From positions 1 to 7,220 of the forward strand of contig JAJRDC010000128.1 in assembly GCA_028678635.1 (NCBI GenBank): a stretch of DNA of 7,220 nucleotides, in the 5' to 3' direction. The first letter of the stretch is position 1; the number at the start of each line of letters is the position of its first letter. Of this stretch, positions 1 through 7,129 are shown in pieces. A program made the position numbers and the translations under genes. Under the pieces are notes generated by a model. It saw nothing but the letters and a program-made list of their open reading frames with translations, made no database searches and was not told where the DNA came from. The stretch comes from Methanomicrobiales archaeon. Its GTDB lineage: Archaea > Halobacteriota > Methanomicrobia > Methanomicrobiales > JACTUA01.

Positions 1-281
1 TGGGGGAAACCGTCAGGCTCGAGGGCGTGGTGGAACGGGTCTACTTCTGGTACTTCAACCGCCCGTCGTTCCTTGTGGGCGATAAATCAGGGGAGATCTC
101 GGTGAAGATGTTCACGAGCCCCCAGGAGGATATCCACAAGGGGGATGTCGTGGAAGTGATCGGGAAGGTGATCCACAGGTATATCGCGACCGGGGATCCC
201 GTGATCAACTGCGTCTCCATCCGGAAGATCACACCCGAGGAAAAGACGGGAAAGCCGACGGAAAAAGGGAAGAAGGGCTGA
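1..281 (+). CDS. OB-fold nucleic-acid-binding protein, C-terminal part (5' end outside window)
   Basis: The reading frame is open from base 3 to a TGA at 279-281 and runs off the left edge, so about 92 C-terminal residues are visible. The order of predicted strands fits a small OB-fold barrel: GETVRLEGVVERVYF, then PSFLVGDKSGEISVKMF, then a GDVVEVIGKVIHRY strand, then DPVINCVSIRKI. The paired 'G-D-x-V-x-V-x-G-x-V' signature is typical of tRNA-anticodon/helicase-type OB domains that bind single-stranded nucleic acid. The protein ends in a Lys/Glu/Gly-rich tail (about 20 residues), probably disordered and positively charged. A GTG at 27 could be read as a start, but it would cut off the first beta strand, so the true start is more likely upstream. 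The gene converges on herA. A role in single-stranded DNA handling is plausible from the fold and neighbours only. The ligand is unknown, and an RNA-binding role is equally possible. Confidence 0.7.
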   Translation, partial: GETVRLEGVVERVYFWYFNRPSFLVGDKSGEISVKMFTSPQEDIHKGDVVEVIGKVIHRYIATGDPVINCVSIRKITPEEKTGKPTEKGKKG

Positions 282-292
282 CCCGGCCTGCC

Positions 293-341
293 GCCGCTCG
301 TGCGGCTGATCCTGATCATCGGGCTTTGTGGGTGTTCTTGG
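293..341 (+). terminator. Possible terminator of the OB-fold gene
   Basis: A short hairpin starts 12 bases after the stop codon: GCCGC (293-297) pairs with GCGGC (302-306) around a TCGT loop. About 15 bases further on comes a moderately T-rich stretch (CTTTGTGGGTGTTCTTGG, 324-341). Archaeal termination depends mainly on U-rich RNA, and this tract is poor in consecutive T, so the call is weak. Confidence 0.25.
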
Positions 342-464
342 TAATGCGTCCTCCAGAGATGTTCCTGGGGGCTCCCCCTCCCACCGCGTGGGCGTCCCCC
401 CGTCGGTTGATACGTACTCTTGGAAATTCGGTAGAGAGAGAACGTGGCGGTCTATCCTCAAGTC

Positions 465-500
465 GGGGGGGAGGGACCGGGACTGGCAACGCCCCCTCCC
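465..500. other. G-quadruplex motif and overlapping hairpin between convergent genes
   Basis: On the plus strand, 465-481 reads G7-A-GGG-ACC-GGG. This satisfies the G3-N1-G3-N1-G3-N3-G3 quadruplex pattern. GGGAGGG at 469-475 can also pair with CCCTCCC at 494-500, with a small inner GGC/GCC hairpin at 485-493. The G4 and the hairpin use the same G run, so they would exclude each other. A second CCCCCTCCC copy at 374-382 offers a third pairing partner. The element begins 23 bases beyond the herA stop on the minus strand, so it could mark the operon's 3' end. In plus-strand transcripts it would be a G-rich RNA. Confidence 0.4.
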
Positions 501-522
501 GTCACCACCCGAGAAGAGACAC

Positions 523-2127
523 CTAAAACCGGCTCTCCAGCCCTTCCCGGATGGATGTCATCGTCTCCCTGTTCAGGTCCTGGACGTACTCCTCGAAGAG
601 ATGGATCCGGGTCGAGACCGGGAACGGAATTCTCAGGGTGGAGATGATCCCCTCGCCGGGCTCCAGGGTCTGGATCTCGGTGTCCATCCGGGAGAGGTCC
701 TGCTTGGCATGGCCTGCCACCATGTCCCGGTCGCCCCGATCCGACAGGCCCATCACCACGTAGGTGTTCAGCTGGGCCAGCACCCGGGGATCAATGTTCT
801 TGGGCTGCTGGGTGACCACGCAGAGGCCGACCCCGAACTTCCTCCCCTCCATGGCACACTCCCGGAAGACCTGGGTTCCCGTGGACCCTGATCCCAGCAC
901 CCGCTGGGCCTCCTCGATGGTGATCAGGACCTCGTGCCGGTCCGCGTCCTCCATGCCCCAGCCCCGGGCCTCGGACCGGTGACGGTTCAGGATCGTGCGG
1001 GCCAGTACCGAGAGGACAAAGAGCTCGCTCCGCTCTCCCAGGTTCGGGATATCGATGAGCACCACCCGGTGCTCGGAGAGGGCCGCAAGGATCTCGGGGA
1101 CCGAGGAGCCCTTCTCCCGCAGGAAGGGATTGTTCCTGGTGAGAATCTCGATGCGCCGCTTCATCACCGAGAGGGTGCCTGCCGTGAACTGCTGGAGCCG
1201 GCGGGCCAGGTCCCGGTGGGGAGTGGCCGCCGCCCAGGCCCCCTGGTCATCGAACTCGGTGGTGCGGAAGAACCGGACCAGCTCCGATCCCCTTGTGTCC
1301 TCCAGTATCTCGATCACCTCACGCTGGGCCGGGGAGTGGTCAAAGAGGAGGAGGAGATCGGGTGCCCGGAAGTCATCGTACTCCAGGAACAGGGAATGGG
1401 CCGAGTAGGTCTTCCGGAACGCCTCGTCCCGGATGGTGAAGATGGCAAGGCCGTCCCTCCCTGCCTGATAGTGGGCCAGCCCCCGGGAGGGCTGGCCATC
1501 GGCGAGCGTCCCTTTCCCGGCCACGTATTCGCCATGGGGGTCCACGAGCAGGAGGCCGAACTGCCGTGCCTTCATGCAGGAGGCGCAGAAGACCTTCATG
1601 AAGTTGGACTTGCCCATGCCCGTTGTGGCAAAGACCCCCATGTGCTGGGGCATCACCCGGCTGTGGAGCGCCACCCGCACGTCCCGGAGCACCCCCTGGC
1701 CCGTTTTCATGACACCCACCTGGATGTCCCCCATCACCTGCCTGAGGAAGGCGAAGTCCCGTGCCTCGGGGAGCTCCACCCGTGAGAACTTGGTGGGGAC
1801 CGTCCTTGGCCTCCGGAAGGTCCCCTTCCCGTCGACGAATCCCAGGGGAAGGGCCTCCACCACCAGGTACACGTCCTCGGAGAGGCCGTAGAACTGTTCG
1901 GTGTGGGGCCGCCGGTCCCACTTCCCGTCCTCAAAGTTGCTCTCGTGGAGGAGGTCTGTCACCTTGGCAAGGAAGGTGAGATCCTTTGCCATGTCGGTGA
2001 TCTTCAGGATGTCCCCCACGTACAGGGTCTCCTGGTAGGGGATGGCGAACCGGTAGGTGAGTACCGAGTCGCCGATCAGGCGGTACTTGGAGGGATCAGA
2101 GAGACTAGTATCGTTCAAGTTCACCAT
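523..2127 (-). CDS. herA: HerA hexameric DNA translocase/helicase
   Basis: HerA is a FtsK/HerA-family ATPase that forms a hexameric ring, pumps duplex DNA and drives the NurA nuclease during resection of double-strand breaks. From the ATG at 2127 the protein has 534 residues, close to the usual 500-570. Residues 1 to about 120 fit the N-terminal HAS beta-barrel. The RecA-like core carries Walker A TTGMGKSN (168-175), the family's DPHGEY motif (196-201), Walker B LITIEEAQ (401-408), the EGRKFG segment with the probable arginine finger (about 427-432), and the TQQP sensor region (439-442). Walker A has Met where TGSGKS is common; the catalytic Lys and Ser are kept. An in-frame TTG (2139) and GTG (2136) lie just upstream. 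I chose the ATG because GGTGAT, complementary to the archaeal 16S tail, sits 4 bases before it. It is the last gene of the operon and overlaps nurA by 23 bases. Confidence 0.95.
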   Translation of the reverse strand: MVNLNDTSLSDPSKYRLIGDSVLTYRFAIPYQETLYVGDILKITDMAKDLTFLAKVTDLLHESNFEDGKWDRRPHTEQFYGLSEDVYLVVEALPLGFVDGKGTFRRPRTVPTKFSRVELPEARDFAFLRQVMGDIQVGVMKTGQGVLRDVRVALHSRVMPQHMGVFATTGMGKSNFMKVFCASCMKARQFGLLLVDPHGEYVAGKGTLADGQPSRGLAHYQAGRDGLAIFTIRDEAFRKTYSAHSLFLEYDDFRAPDLLLLFDHSPAQREVIEILEDTRGSELVRFFRTTEFDDQGAWAAATPHRDLARRLQQFTAGTLSVMKRRIEILTRNNPFLREKGSSVPEILAALSEHRVVLIDIPNLGERSELFVLSVLARTILNRHRSEARGWGMEDADRHEVLITIEEAQRVLGSGSTGTQVFRECAMEGRKFGVGLCVVTQQPKNIDPRVLAQLNTYVVMGLSDRGDRDMVAGHAKQDLSRMDTEIQTLEPGEGIISTLRIPFPVSTRIHLFEEYVQDLNRETMTSIREGLESRF

Positions 2128-3133
2128 GGAAATCACCAAAGAGGTCGCGGAAGCGGGAGAGGTCGAGGCCTGCCTCTCCCATGCCGGCCATGAGATCGTT
2201 CTTCACCTGCTGGACCGCGTCGGCCCGGATGCGGGCGGTCCGGTGGGCGTCCAGCAGCGGGTAGGGGTAGCCGGTCACCCTGCCGTCGTCGGACCAGCCG
2301 GCCAGGAGGGAGACGATCCGCCGGACCTCGGCCAGGTCCGCCGGGGCCGGCACCTCGATCTTGAAGGCCAGGTGCGATCGGGGATGCAGGGCCGCGATGA
2401 CAAGGGCCCCGTGCTTCCACTGGGAGAACCGGGTCGTGTCAAGGAGCGTCTCGTCCACCGGCAGGAACCAGGGGGCCGTGAGGGAAAGGGAACCAGCCAG
2501 GAGGACCACAGCAGGGACCAGGGGGAACCCGTCTCCCCAGGTGGCGGCGGTCCGTTTCGTCACCGCCACCAGGTGGACCCGCCGCTTCGCACAGGTTTTC
2601 ATCAGCCGGATGAGCACCGGATCGTGGCTGGCGTGGCTCACCCGGAGGGCACCGTCCAGGATGAGCAGGTCGCCGGCCGCGAGGCGCTCCGCGGTCCTCT
2701 GGGCGACCCAGTATTCCAGGGTGTCCCGGAGGACCGCTGCGGCCCTTTCCGGATCATCGTCGCTGACAGGCGTCTCCGGCTCGGTGCCGAAGCATTCCAT
2801 GTAGAGATCGGCAAAGGACCGGTCCTTCGCCTCCCGTCCCAGGGTGGCGAGGCGCAGGGGTGTCACGGAGCGGAATGCCCGTGAACCGTCCGAGAAACCG
2901 CAGACCGCTGCCCGGACCGCGGCAACGGAGAAGGACCCGGACTCCACCACCAGCGCGTTGGATCCGTCCACCGCCGCCACCGTCCCCTGCTGCAGGGGGA
3001 AGGCCTCGTGGAAGGAGTCCCGGGTGAACCCGCAGTGGGCGGCGAACCGTGCTGCCAGGTCCGGCGGATTCAGGGACCGGATCCGTTCCCGCAGGGACGC
3101 CAGATCCCGCCGGTACTCGTCCTCCGCTGTCAT
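2105..3133 (-). CDS. nurA: NurA 5'-3' DNA nuclease
   Basis: NurA is an RNase H-like, Mn-dependent 5'-3' nuclease. It docks as a dimer on the HerA ring and trims the 5' strand at a break to leave a 3' overhang for RadA. The product has 342 residues, a normal length. Visible active-site elements are AVDGSN with D56, LLILDGAL with D160, and the C-terminal GYPYPLLDAHRTA motif with Y289 and H297. That Tyr-to-His spacing of eight matches the active-site Tyr/His pair of characterised archaeal NurA. The catalytic Glu is probably E140 in LRDTLEYW, but its assignment is uncertain. The start ATG (3133-3131) overlaps the rad50 TGA as ATGA. GGAGG and GGTGA lie 10 and 3 bases upstream, inside the last rad50 codons, so re-initiation or coupling is expected. 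Its 3' end contains the herA ribosome-binding site and start. Confidence 0.93.
   Translation of the reverse strand: MTAEDEYRRDLASLRERIRSLNPPDLAARFAAHCGFTRDSFHEAFPLQQGTVAAVDGSNALVVESGSFSVAAVRAAVCGFSDGSRAFRSVTPLRLATLGREAKDRSFADLYMECFGTEPETPVSDDDPERAAAVLRDTLEYWVAQRTAERLAAGDLLILDGALRVSHASHDPVLIRLMKTCAKRRVHLVAVTKRTAATWGDGFPLVPAVVLLAGSLSLTAPWFLPVDETLLDTTRFSQWKHGALVIAALHPRSHLAFKIEVPAPADLAEVRRIVSLLAGWSDDGRVTGYPYPLLDAHRTARIRADAVQQVKNDLMAGMGEAGLDLSRFRDLFGDFHGELERY
2132..2137 (-). promoter_or_regulatory. herA ribosome-binding site inside nurA
   Basis: On the minus strand GGTGAT occupies 2137-2132, followed by TTCC and the ATG at 2127-2125. GGTGAT is complementary to the conserved AUCACC near the 3' end of archaeal 16S rRNA. 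The site decides between the ATG and the weaker upstream TTG (2139) and GTG (2136), which overlap the motif itself. It encodes Gly-Asp in the nurA frame, so herA translation probably depends on ribosomes finishing nurA. Confidence 0.65.
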
Positions 3134-5949
3134 GTCTCACCGGCCTCCAGGTCCCGGATGGCACTCTCGGTGGGCGTGATAGCCTCCACGAGGAGAGTGT
3201 TCCCGAACTCCCCCTGGACCTCGGCAACGTGGGAGATGAGGAAGATCTGAGGGAAGTGGGACTCAAGGGTCCGGAGCGCCCGGAAGATGTTCCCGCGCCG
3301 TTCCTCGTCCTGACTCCCGAAGATCTCGTCGAAGATCAGGAAGGTGCTGTCATGGAGCTCGTGCATCCCGGCTATGTAGCGGGAAAGGGCGATCCGGAGC
3401 GCGATGGCCACGTCATCCTGCTCGCCACCCGAGAACCGGGAGACCGGGTAGTCGCCCCCCAGGTCGTGGACCAGGAGATCGAACCCGTCATCGATGAACA
3501 CCGTGTCGTACCGCCCGTCCGTGATCTCGGAGAGGATCTGGCCCGCCTCGCCCTGGACCTGGTCCCGCACCACCCCCAGCAGGTGGTCGGAGAACCCGTT
3601 CAGATGGTCACGGGTGAGATCCAGGAGCCCTGCCTCCTCCCGGAGCCGGTCCAGGCCGGCCCTGTCCGTCTCCATCCGGGCCAGTTCCCCGGCGATACGC
3701 TCCCGATCCGCCTTCCGGTGTTCACGGTCCCTCCTGGCTGCCTCCAGTTCCCGGGCGATCCGTACCAGTTCCGCCTGGTTCGCCTTCAGGGCCGCCTCCG
3801 CGCGGTCCAGCTCCTCTGCCGAGAAGGCCAAGGCCGAGAGCTCCTTCTGCATCGTATGCAGGTTCTCCTGTACAGCCTTCCCGTCTCCCTCGAGAGATGA
3901 GATCTTCTCCTGCAGCGAAGGGATCCGGTCCATCTCTGCTTTCAGGGCAAGGTAGTGCCGGTGGGCCAGATCTGCGTCCGCGATCTCCTGTTCGAGGCGC
4001 CGGTGTTCCGCCGGATCAAAGGCCAGCTGCATGCGCTCCGCGGTGATGCCGGCCAGGTGTTCCCGTGTCTTTCCGAGTTCCGTTTCCTGCTCGGAAAGCC
4101 GCTTTCTCAGGTCAGGGAGGATCTTCACCCGCTCGGTGGCTGTCAGGTGCTGCTTCCACGGGTCGTCCAGCGAGTGCATCTCCCGCTCCAGGGCCTGTTT
4201 CGCGGACGGAGTATATCCCAGTGCACTGATCTGCTTCTCCAGGGACTCCTTGTCAGAGAGCAGGCGGAGGCTCCGTTCCTGGATGGCCTGCCATTCCGCA
4301 AGCGTTTCCCCCAGGGGGGCACAGGTGTCACGGAGACCCCGGGCCTCTTTCATCACCGAGTCCAGGGCGGCCAGTTCCCTTTCCGCCGCCTCCTGGGCCG
4401 CGGCCGTGGAGGCAACGGTCCCTGTGATCTCATCGATCTCCTGTCCGATCTCTGCCACCAGGTCCTGGTACCGTTCCCCAAGGGACTGCCGGCAGGTGGG
4501 GCAGGACCCGTGGGGACCCTGTGAACGGATCCCGGCGAGCTGCCCTTCCCGTTCCTGCTTCCTCCGTGCTGCTCCCTCCCGGTCTGCCCTGAGATCTGCT
4601 GCCGTGTCGAGGAGATCCCGGCGCCTCTCTTCCAGCGCGGCGATGAGGGCATCCGGATCCGCCGTTCCGTCACCTGACTCTGTCCAGGGGCGGGCGATGG
4701 CAGTGAGCCGCTCACCGGCCGCCTTCATCTTCTCGATGCGGCGGCGGAGGTCGGATCCCTGTTTCCCCTCGACGGCCAGCTCCCCCTCGACCCGGGTCGC
4801 CTGGCCCTGCAGGGCATGGTACTGCGCTTCCTTCCCTGCGAGGGCAGCCAGCTCTGCCTGCAGATCGGCACGGCGTGCCACCGCGGGGGCCAGGTCCCTG
4901 AGCAGGGCATGGTCCCGCTCCCGGAGCTCCATTTCTTTCCCCAGCCGTTCCAGTTCCTTCCCGATCTTCTCCTGCTGGTTCCGTTCCACCTTCTCTTCGG
5001 CTGAGAGTTCCTGGAACCGCCGGGCCTTCACCGTGCTGGCATCATACCGTTCCCGGAGCGCAGGGAACTCCGCCTCCCGTGCCGAGAGGCTCCGGAACTC
5101 GTGCCGTTTCGACCCGAGCGCCGCCATCTCCCCCTGCACGCGCCCCAGCTCACGCCGGATCCGTTCCCCTTCGGACTCCGCTGAGGTGATCCTCGTGCGG
5201 ATCAGCAGGTCCTGCTCCTTCCTCTGCTGACGGGCCCGGAGATCCTCCTCAAGCGCTGCACGGCGTTCACCCAGGGTGGACTCCTCCTCCTCCCGCGTCC
5301 GGATACTCTCTGCGAGTGCCGCGATCGCTCCATCTGCCTCGCTCTGTTCCCGGAGGAGGGTTTCCGGATCCACTGCCTGCAGCCGCCCTTCCAGGAGCAT
5401 GGCCTGCCGTTCTGCCTCCGCCATCTCCTGGCGCAGCATCTCGCCTCCCCTCTCCTTCAGGGCGTCCACCCCGAGGACCTTCCGGAACCATGCCTTCCGG
5501 GCCCCGGGGGTGGCATCCAGGAGCGCAGCCAGGTCCTTCTGGGCCGAGAAGATCGTGTGCATGAAGTCCCGGGGCCCCATCTGAAAGATGCTCCGGATCT
5601 TCTCATCCACGTCGGTGACGCCCTTTGCCAGGAGCCTGGGGCCGTGGTTCAGCTGGGCGGTGTGCTGGATTTTTGGCCCCAGGGTCCTCACCACCGTGTA
5701 CTCCTCCCCACGGACCGAGAACTCCAGCCTGACCTCGGCCCGTTCCCGGGGACCCGCGGATGCCCGGACGATGTGTTTCTTGTCGAGACCGGTATTCTCC
5801 ACGCCATAGAGCGCGAAGAGGATGGCGTCGACAATGGTGCTCTTCCCTGCACCGTTGTTCCCGAGAATGCCTGTGATCCCGTCCTGGAAGTGCACCTCCT
5901 GGTCCCGGTACCGCTTGAAGTTCCGGAGGCGGAGGTTAACGAGGTACAT
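3130..5949 (-). CDS. rad50: Rad50 zinc-hook ATPase of the Mre11-Rad50 complex
   Basis: Rad50 is an SMC-like ABC ATPase that binds DNA ends with Mre11, tethers them and gates the nuclease by ATP hydrolysis. The 939-residue product is typical for an archaeal or SbcC-like Rad50. The N-terminal lobe has Walker A GNNGAGKS (30-37) and a Q-loop at FSAQKDL (Q137). Two long Glu/Arg/Leu-rich coiled-coil arms (about 165-475 and 490-795) flank the zinc hook CPTC (C483, C486). The C-terminal lobe has the signature FSGGEQDD (839-846), Walker B LIFDE (D874, E875), a D-loop Asp at D880 and the switch His H907 in LISHV. The stretch after Walker B reads DEIFGSQDEERR instead of the usual DEPT-x-x-LDEERR type. 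The ATG (5949) overlaps the mre11 stop by 14 bases and follows a G/A-rich ribosome-binding stretch. Confidence 0.96.
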   Translation of the reverse strand: MYLVNLRLRNFKRYRDQEVHFQDGITGILGNNGAGKSTIVDAILFALYGVENTGLDKKHIVRASAGPRERAEVRLEFSVRGEEYTVVRTLGPKIQHTAQLNHGPRLLAKGVTDVDEKIRSIFQMGPRDFMHTIFSAQKDLAALLDATPGARKAWFRKVLGVDALKERGGEMLRQEMAEAERQAMLLEGRLQAVDPETLLREQSEADGAIAALAESIRTREEEESTLGERRAALEEDLRARQQRKEQDLLIRTRITSAESEGERIRRELGRVQGEMAALGSKRHEFRSLSAREAEFPALRERYDASTVKARRFQELSAEEKVERNQQEKIGKELERLGKEMELRERDHALLRDLAPAVARRADLQAELAALAGKEAQYHALQGQATRVEGELAVEGKQGSDLRRRIEKMKAAGERLTAIARPWTESGDGTADPDALIAALEERRRDLLDTAADLRADREGAARRKQEREGQLAGIRSQGPHGSCPTCRQSLGERYQDLVAEIGQEIDEITGTVASTAAAQEAAERELAALDSVMKEARGLRDTCAPLGETLAEWQAIQERSLRLLSDKESLEKQISALGYTPSAKQALEREMHSLDDPWKQHLTATERVKILPDLRKRLSEQETELGKTREHLAGITAERMQLAFDPAEHRRLEQEIADADLAHRHYLALKAEMDRIPSLQEKISSLEGDGKAVQENLHTMQKELSALAFSAEELDRAEAALKANQAELVRIARELEAARRDREHRKADRERIAGELARMETDRAGLDRLREEAGLLDLTRDHLNGFSDHLLGVVRDQVQGEAGQILSEITDGRYDTVFIDDGFDLLVHDLGGDYPVSRFSGGEQDDVAIALRIALSRYIAGMHELHDSTFLIFDEIFGSQDEERRGNIFRALRTLESHFPQIFLISHVAEVQGEFGNTLLVEAITPTESAIRDLEAGET

Positions 5950-7087
5950 TCCCCTCCCCTTCCCCGGCCATCACCTGCCGGATCACCGCCGATCCCTTCT
6001 CCCGCACGTACCGGTGCTGCCGTTCGGGCAGCTGCTGTCCCTGCAGGTACTCGCCGAAGAGGTCAACGTAGTTGACCTCCCGGAGATCATGCCGTTCGGT
6101 GAGGGGAGTTCCTCCTCCCGCGACCTTCTTGTTGATCTTGAGGTCCAGGAGCCGCTCCCTGGCGTCCCGGAGGAACCCCTGGTCAACGGCCTGGTGTGTC
6201 TTCCTGTCCACCCCCGTGAGTGTCACCATTGCCATGGGCGGTTCCTCTCCGAACCTGATCCCGTCGACCCGGCACGTGATCTCCTCCTCCACCTGGCGGA
6301 GGGAAAGGTCGCTGCACTCCACCTCCCCCAGGTCCACCATCGGGGTACTGGGCAGCTCCAGGGGCTCCACGGTGTGGTGGTCCAGATCCGCGACGAGGGC
6401 GCCCTTGCCATCGCGAATCTCTCCGTAGGAGATGAACTCCTGCGAGCCGCAGTACCAGGCACGGTCTGCCACCTGACGCCGCCCGTGGAAATGGCCGAGG
6501 GCGATGTAATCGAACTCCGGGGAGAGCATGGTAGCATCGATCTCGTGCTCCATGACCTCGTTCAACCGGTAGTCCCGCAGGGTGGATGCGAGGCCATGAG
6601 TCACGAGCACGTTTCTCCCCTTGCGGAGGGGTTCGATCCGGTCGAACTCCTCCCGGTACTGGTCCGCCTGAAGCAGGTTCGGGATCAGGTGGAACCGGGC
6701 ATCCCCCAGGTCCACCGGTTCGTACCGGTACCGGTACACAGCATGGAGGGGAGCTGCATGGTAGTCCAGCACCTCGAAGGGCGAGATGGTGTAGCGCGAC
6801 TTGGCCATGTCGTGGTTGCCTGCGATGACGAGAAACGGGATGTCGTGATCCCCAAGGCGCGTGAGAGCTTCCAGGGCCGTGGTGTAGGCCATTGTCTTGG
6901 GCTTCACCGAGTGGAAGATATCACCGGCATGGACGACAGCGTCGGGACGGAGGGCAATGATCCGGTCGATCCCCTCCAGGAAATGCCGGTAGACCTGCTT
7001 CTCCCGAAGGTTCATGCCGGTCTCCGGGTCCAGCCGGTGGAACGCCGACATGCCCAGGTGCGAGTCGGCGAGATGGACGATCCTCAT
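5936..7087 (-). CDS. mre11: Mre11 double-strand-break nuclease
   Basis: Mre11 is a calcineurin-like metallophosphoesterase that provides the 3'-5' exonuclease and endonuclease activity of the Mre11-Rad50 complex. From the ATG at 7087 it has 383 residues, normal for archaea. All metal-binding motifs are present in order: D8-S-H10, GDIFH with D56, GNHD with N91, H92 and D93, THG with H164, and GHFH with H199 and H201, followed by YCGSQE. The rest is a capping domain and a Rad50-binding tail. The start is set by GGAGGGGG (7103-7096), eight bases upstream, and by MRIVHLADSHLG being the standard N-terminus. ATGs at 7135 and 7111 are in frame but have no ribosome-binding site. The last residues GEGEGNVPR are encoded by the purine tract that serves as the rad50 ribosome-binding region. 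It is the first gene of the operon. Confidence 0.95.
   Translation of the reverse strand: MRIVHLADSHLGMSAFHRLDPETGMNLREKQVYRHFLEGIDRIIALRPDAVVHAGDIFHSVKPKTMAYTTALEALTRLGDHDIPFLVIAGNHDMAKSRYTISPFEVLDYHAAPLHAVYRYRYEPVDLGDARFHLIPNLLQADQYREEFDRIEPLRKGRNVLVTHGLASTLRDYRLNEVMEHEIDATMLSPEFDYIALGHFHGRRQVADRAWYCGSQEFISYGEIRDGKGALVADLDHHTVEPLELPSTPMVDLGEVECSDLSLRQVEEEITCRVDGIRFGEEPPMAMVTLTGVDRKTHQAVDQGFLRDARERLLDLKINKKVAGGGTPLTERHDLREVNYVDLFGEYLQGQQLPERQHRYVREKGSAVIRQVMAGEGEGNVPR
5950..5965 (-). promoter_or_regulatory. rad50 ribosome-binding region inside mre11
   Basis: A purine tract (minus strand GGGGAAGGGGAGGGGA) runs directly into the rad50 ATG. It holds GGAGG only three bases before the start, which is short, plus GGAAGG further upstream at better spacing. 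It simultaneously encodes the Gly/Glu-rich tail of Mre11, which suggests that the tail composition reflects the ribosome-binding need. Confidence 0.5.
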
Positions 7088-7095
7088 CCCTGACA

Positions 7096-7103
7096 CCCCC
7101 TCC
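7096..7103 (-). promoter_or_regulatory. mre11 ribosome-binding site
   Basis: GGAGGGGG on the minus strand lies eight bases before the ATG at 7087. It is the only good ribosome-binding match near any in-frame start, and so rules out the upstream ATGs at 7135 and 7111. Confidence 0.75.
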
Positions 7104-7129
7104 GTGGACATTTCCGTCTTAAAGGTGCA

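Larger units (their letters stand above)
282..522. other. Convergent intergenic region with G/C-run structure, no gene seen
   Basis: This 241-base gap separates the stop of the OB-fold gene from the stop of herA. I see no credible coding region: the short open frames lack a start with a ribosome-binding site and show no recognisable protein. I also see no tRNA T-loop, no C/D-box pair and no array. It contains several hairpins, a run of seven G, and the 9-mer CCCCCTCCC twice (374-382 and 492-500). Both flanking genes must terminate here, so terminator or mRNA 3'-end structures are the simplest explanation. A structured non-coding RNA is possible but unsupported. Confidence 0.6.

Noticed and set aside
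87..461. 124-residue minus-strand frame across the convergent gap and into the OB-fold gene
   Set aside because: More than half is antisense to the OB-fold gene. The intergenic part has no recognisable motif and no clear ribosome-binding site.
934..1785. 283-residue plus-strand open frame opposite herA
   Set aside because: It is antisense to the conserved HerA ATPase core and has low-complexity Gly/Pro/His/Glu-rich content.
4031..5230. 399-residue Ser/Arg-rich open frame on the plus strand opposite rad50
   Set aside because: The Ser/Arg-rich composition is what the complement of Glu/Leu/Arg-rich coiled-coil codons gives. No domain or ribosome-binding site was seen.
5822..7093. 423-residue open frame on the plus strand opposite mre11
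   Set aside because: It is antisense to a protein with all Mre11 catalytic motifs, shows no recognisable domain and crosses the rad50/mre11 junction. It is a high-GC shadow frame.
7118..7123. TTTAAG on the minus strand as the mre11 TATA box
   Set aside because: Transcription would start near 7095, cutting off the ribosome-binding site at 7103-7096.
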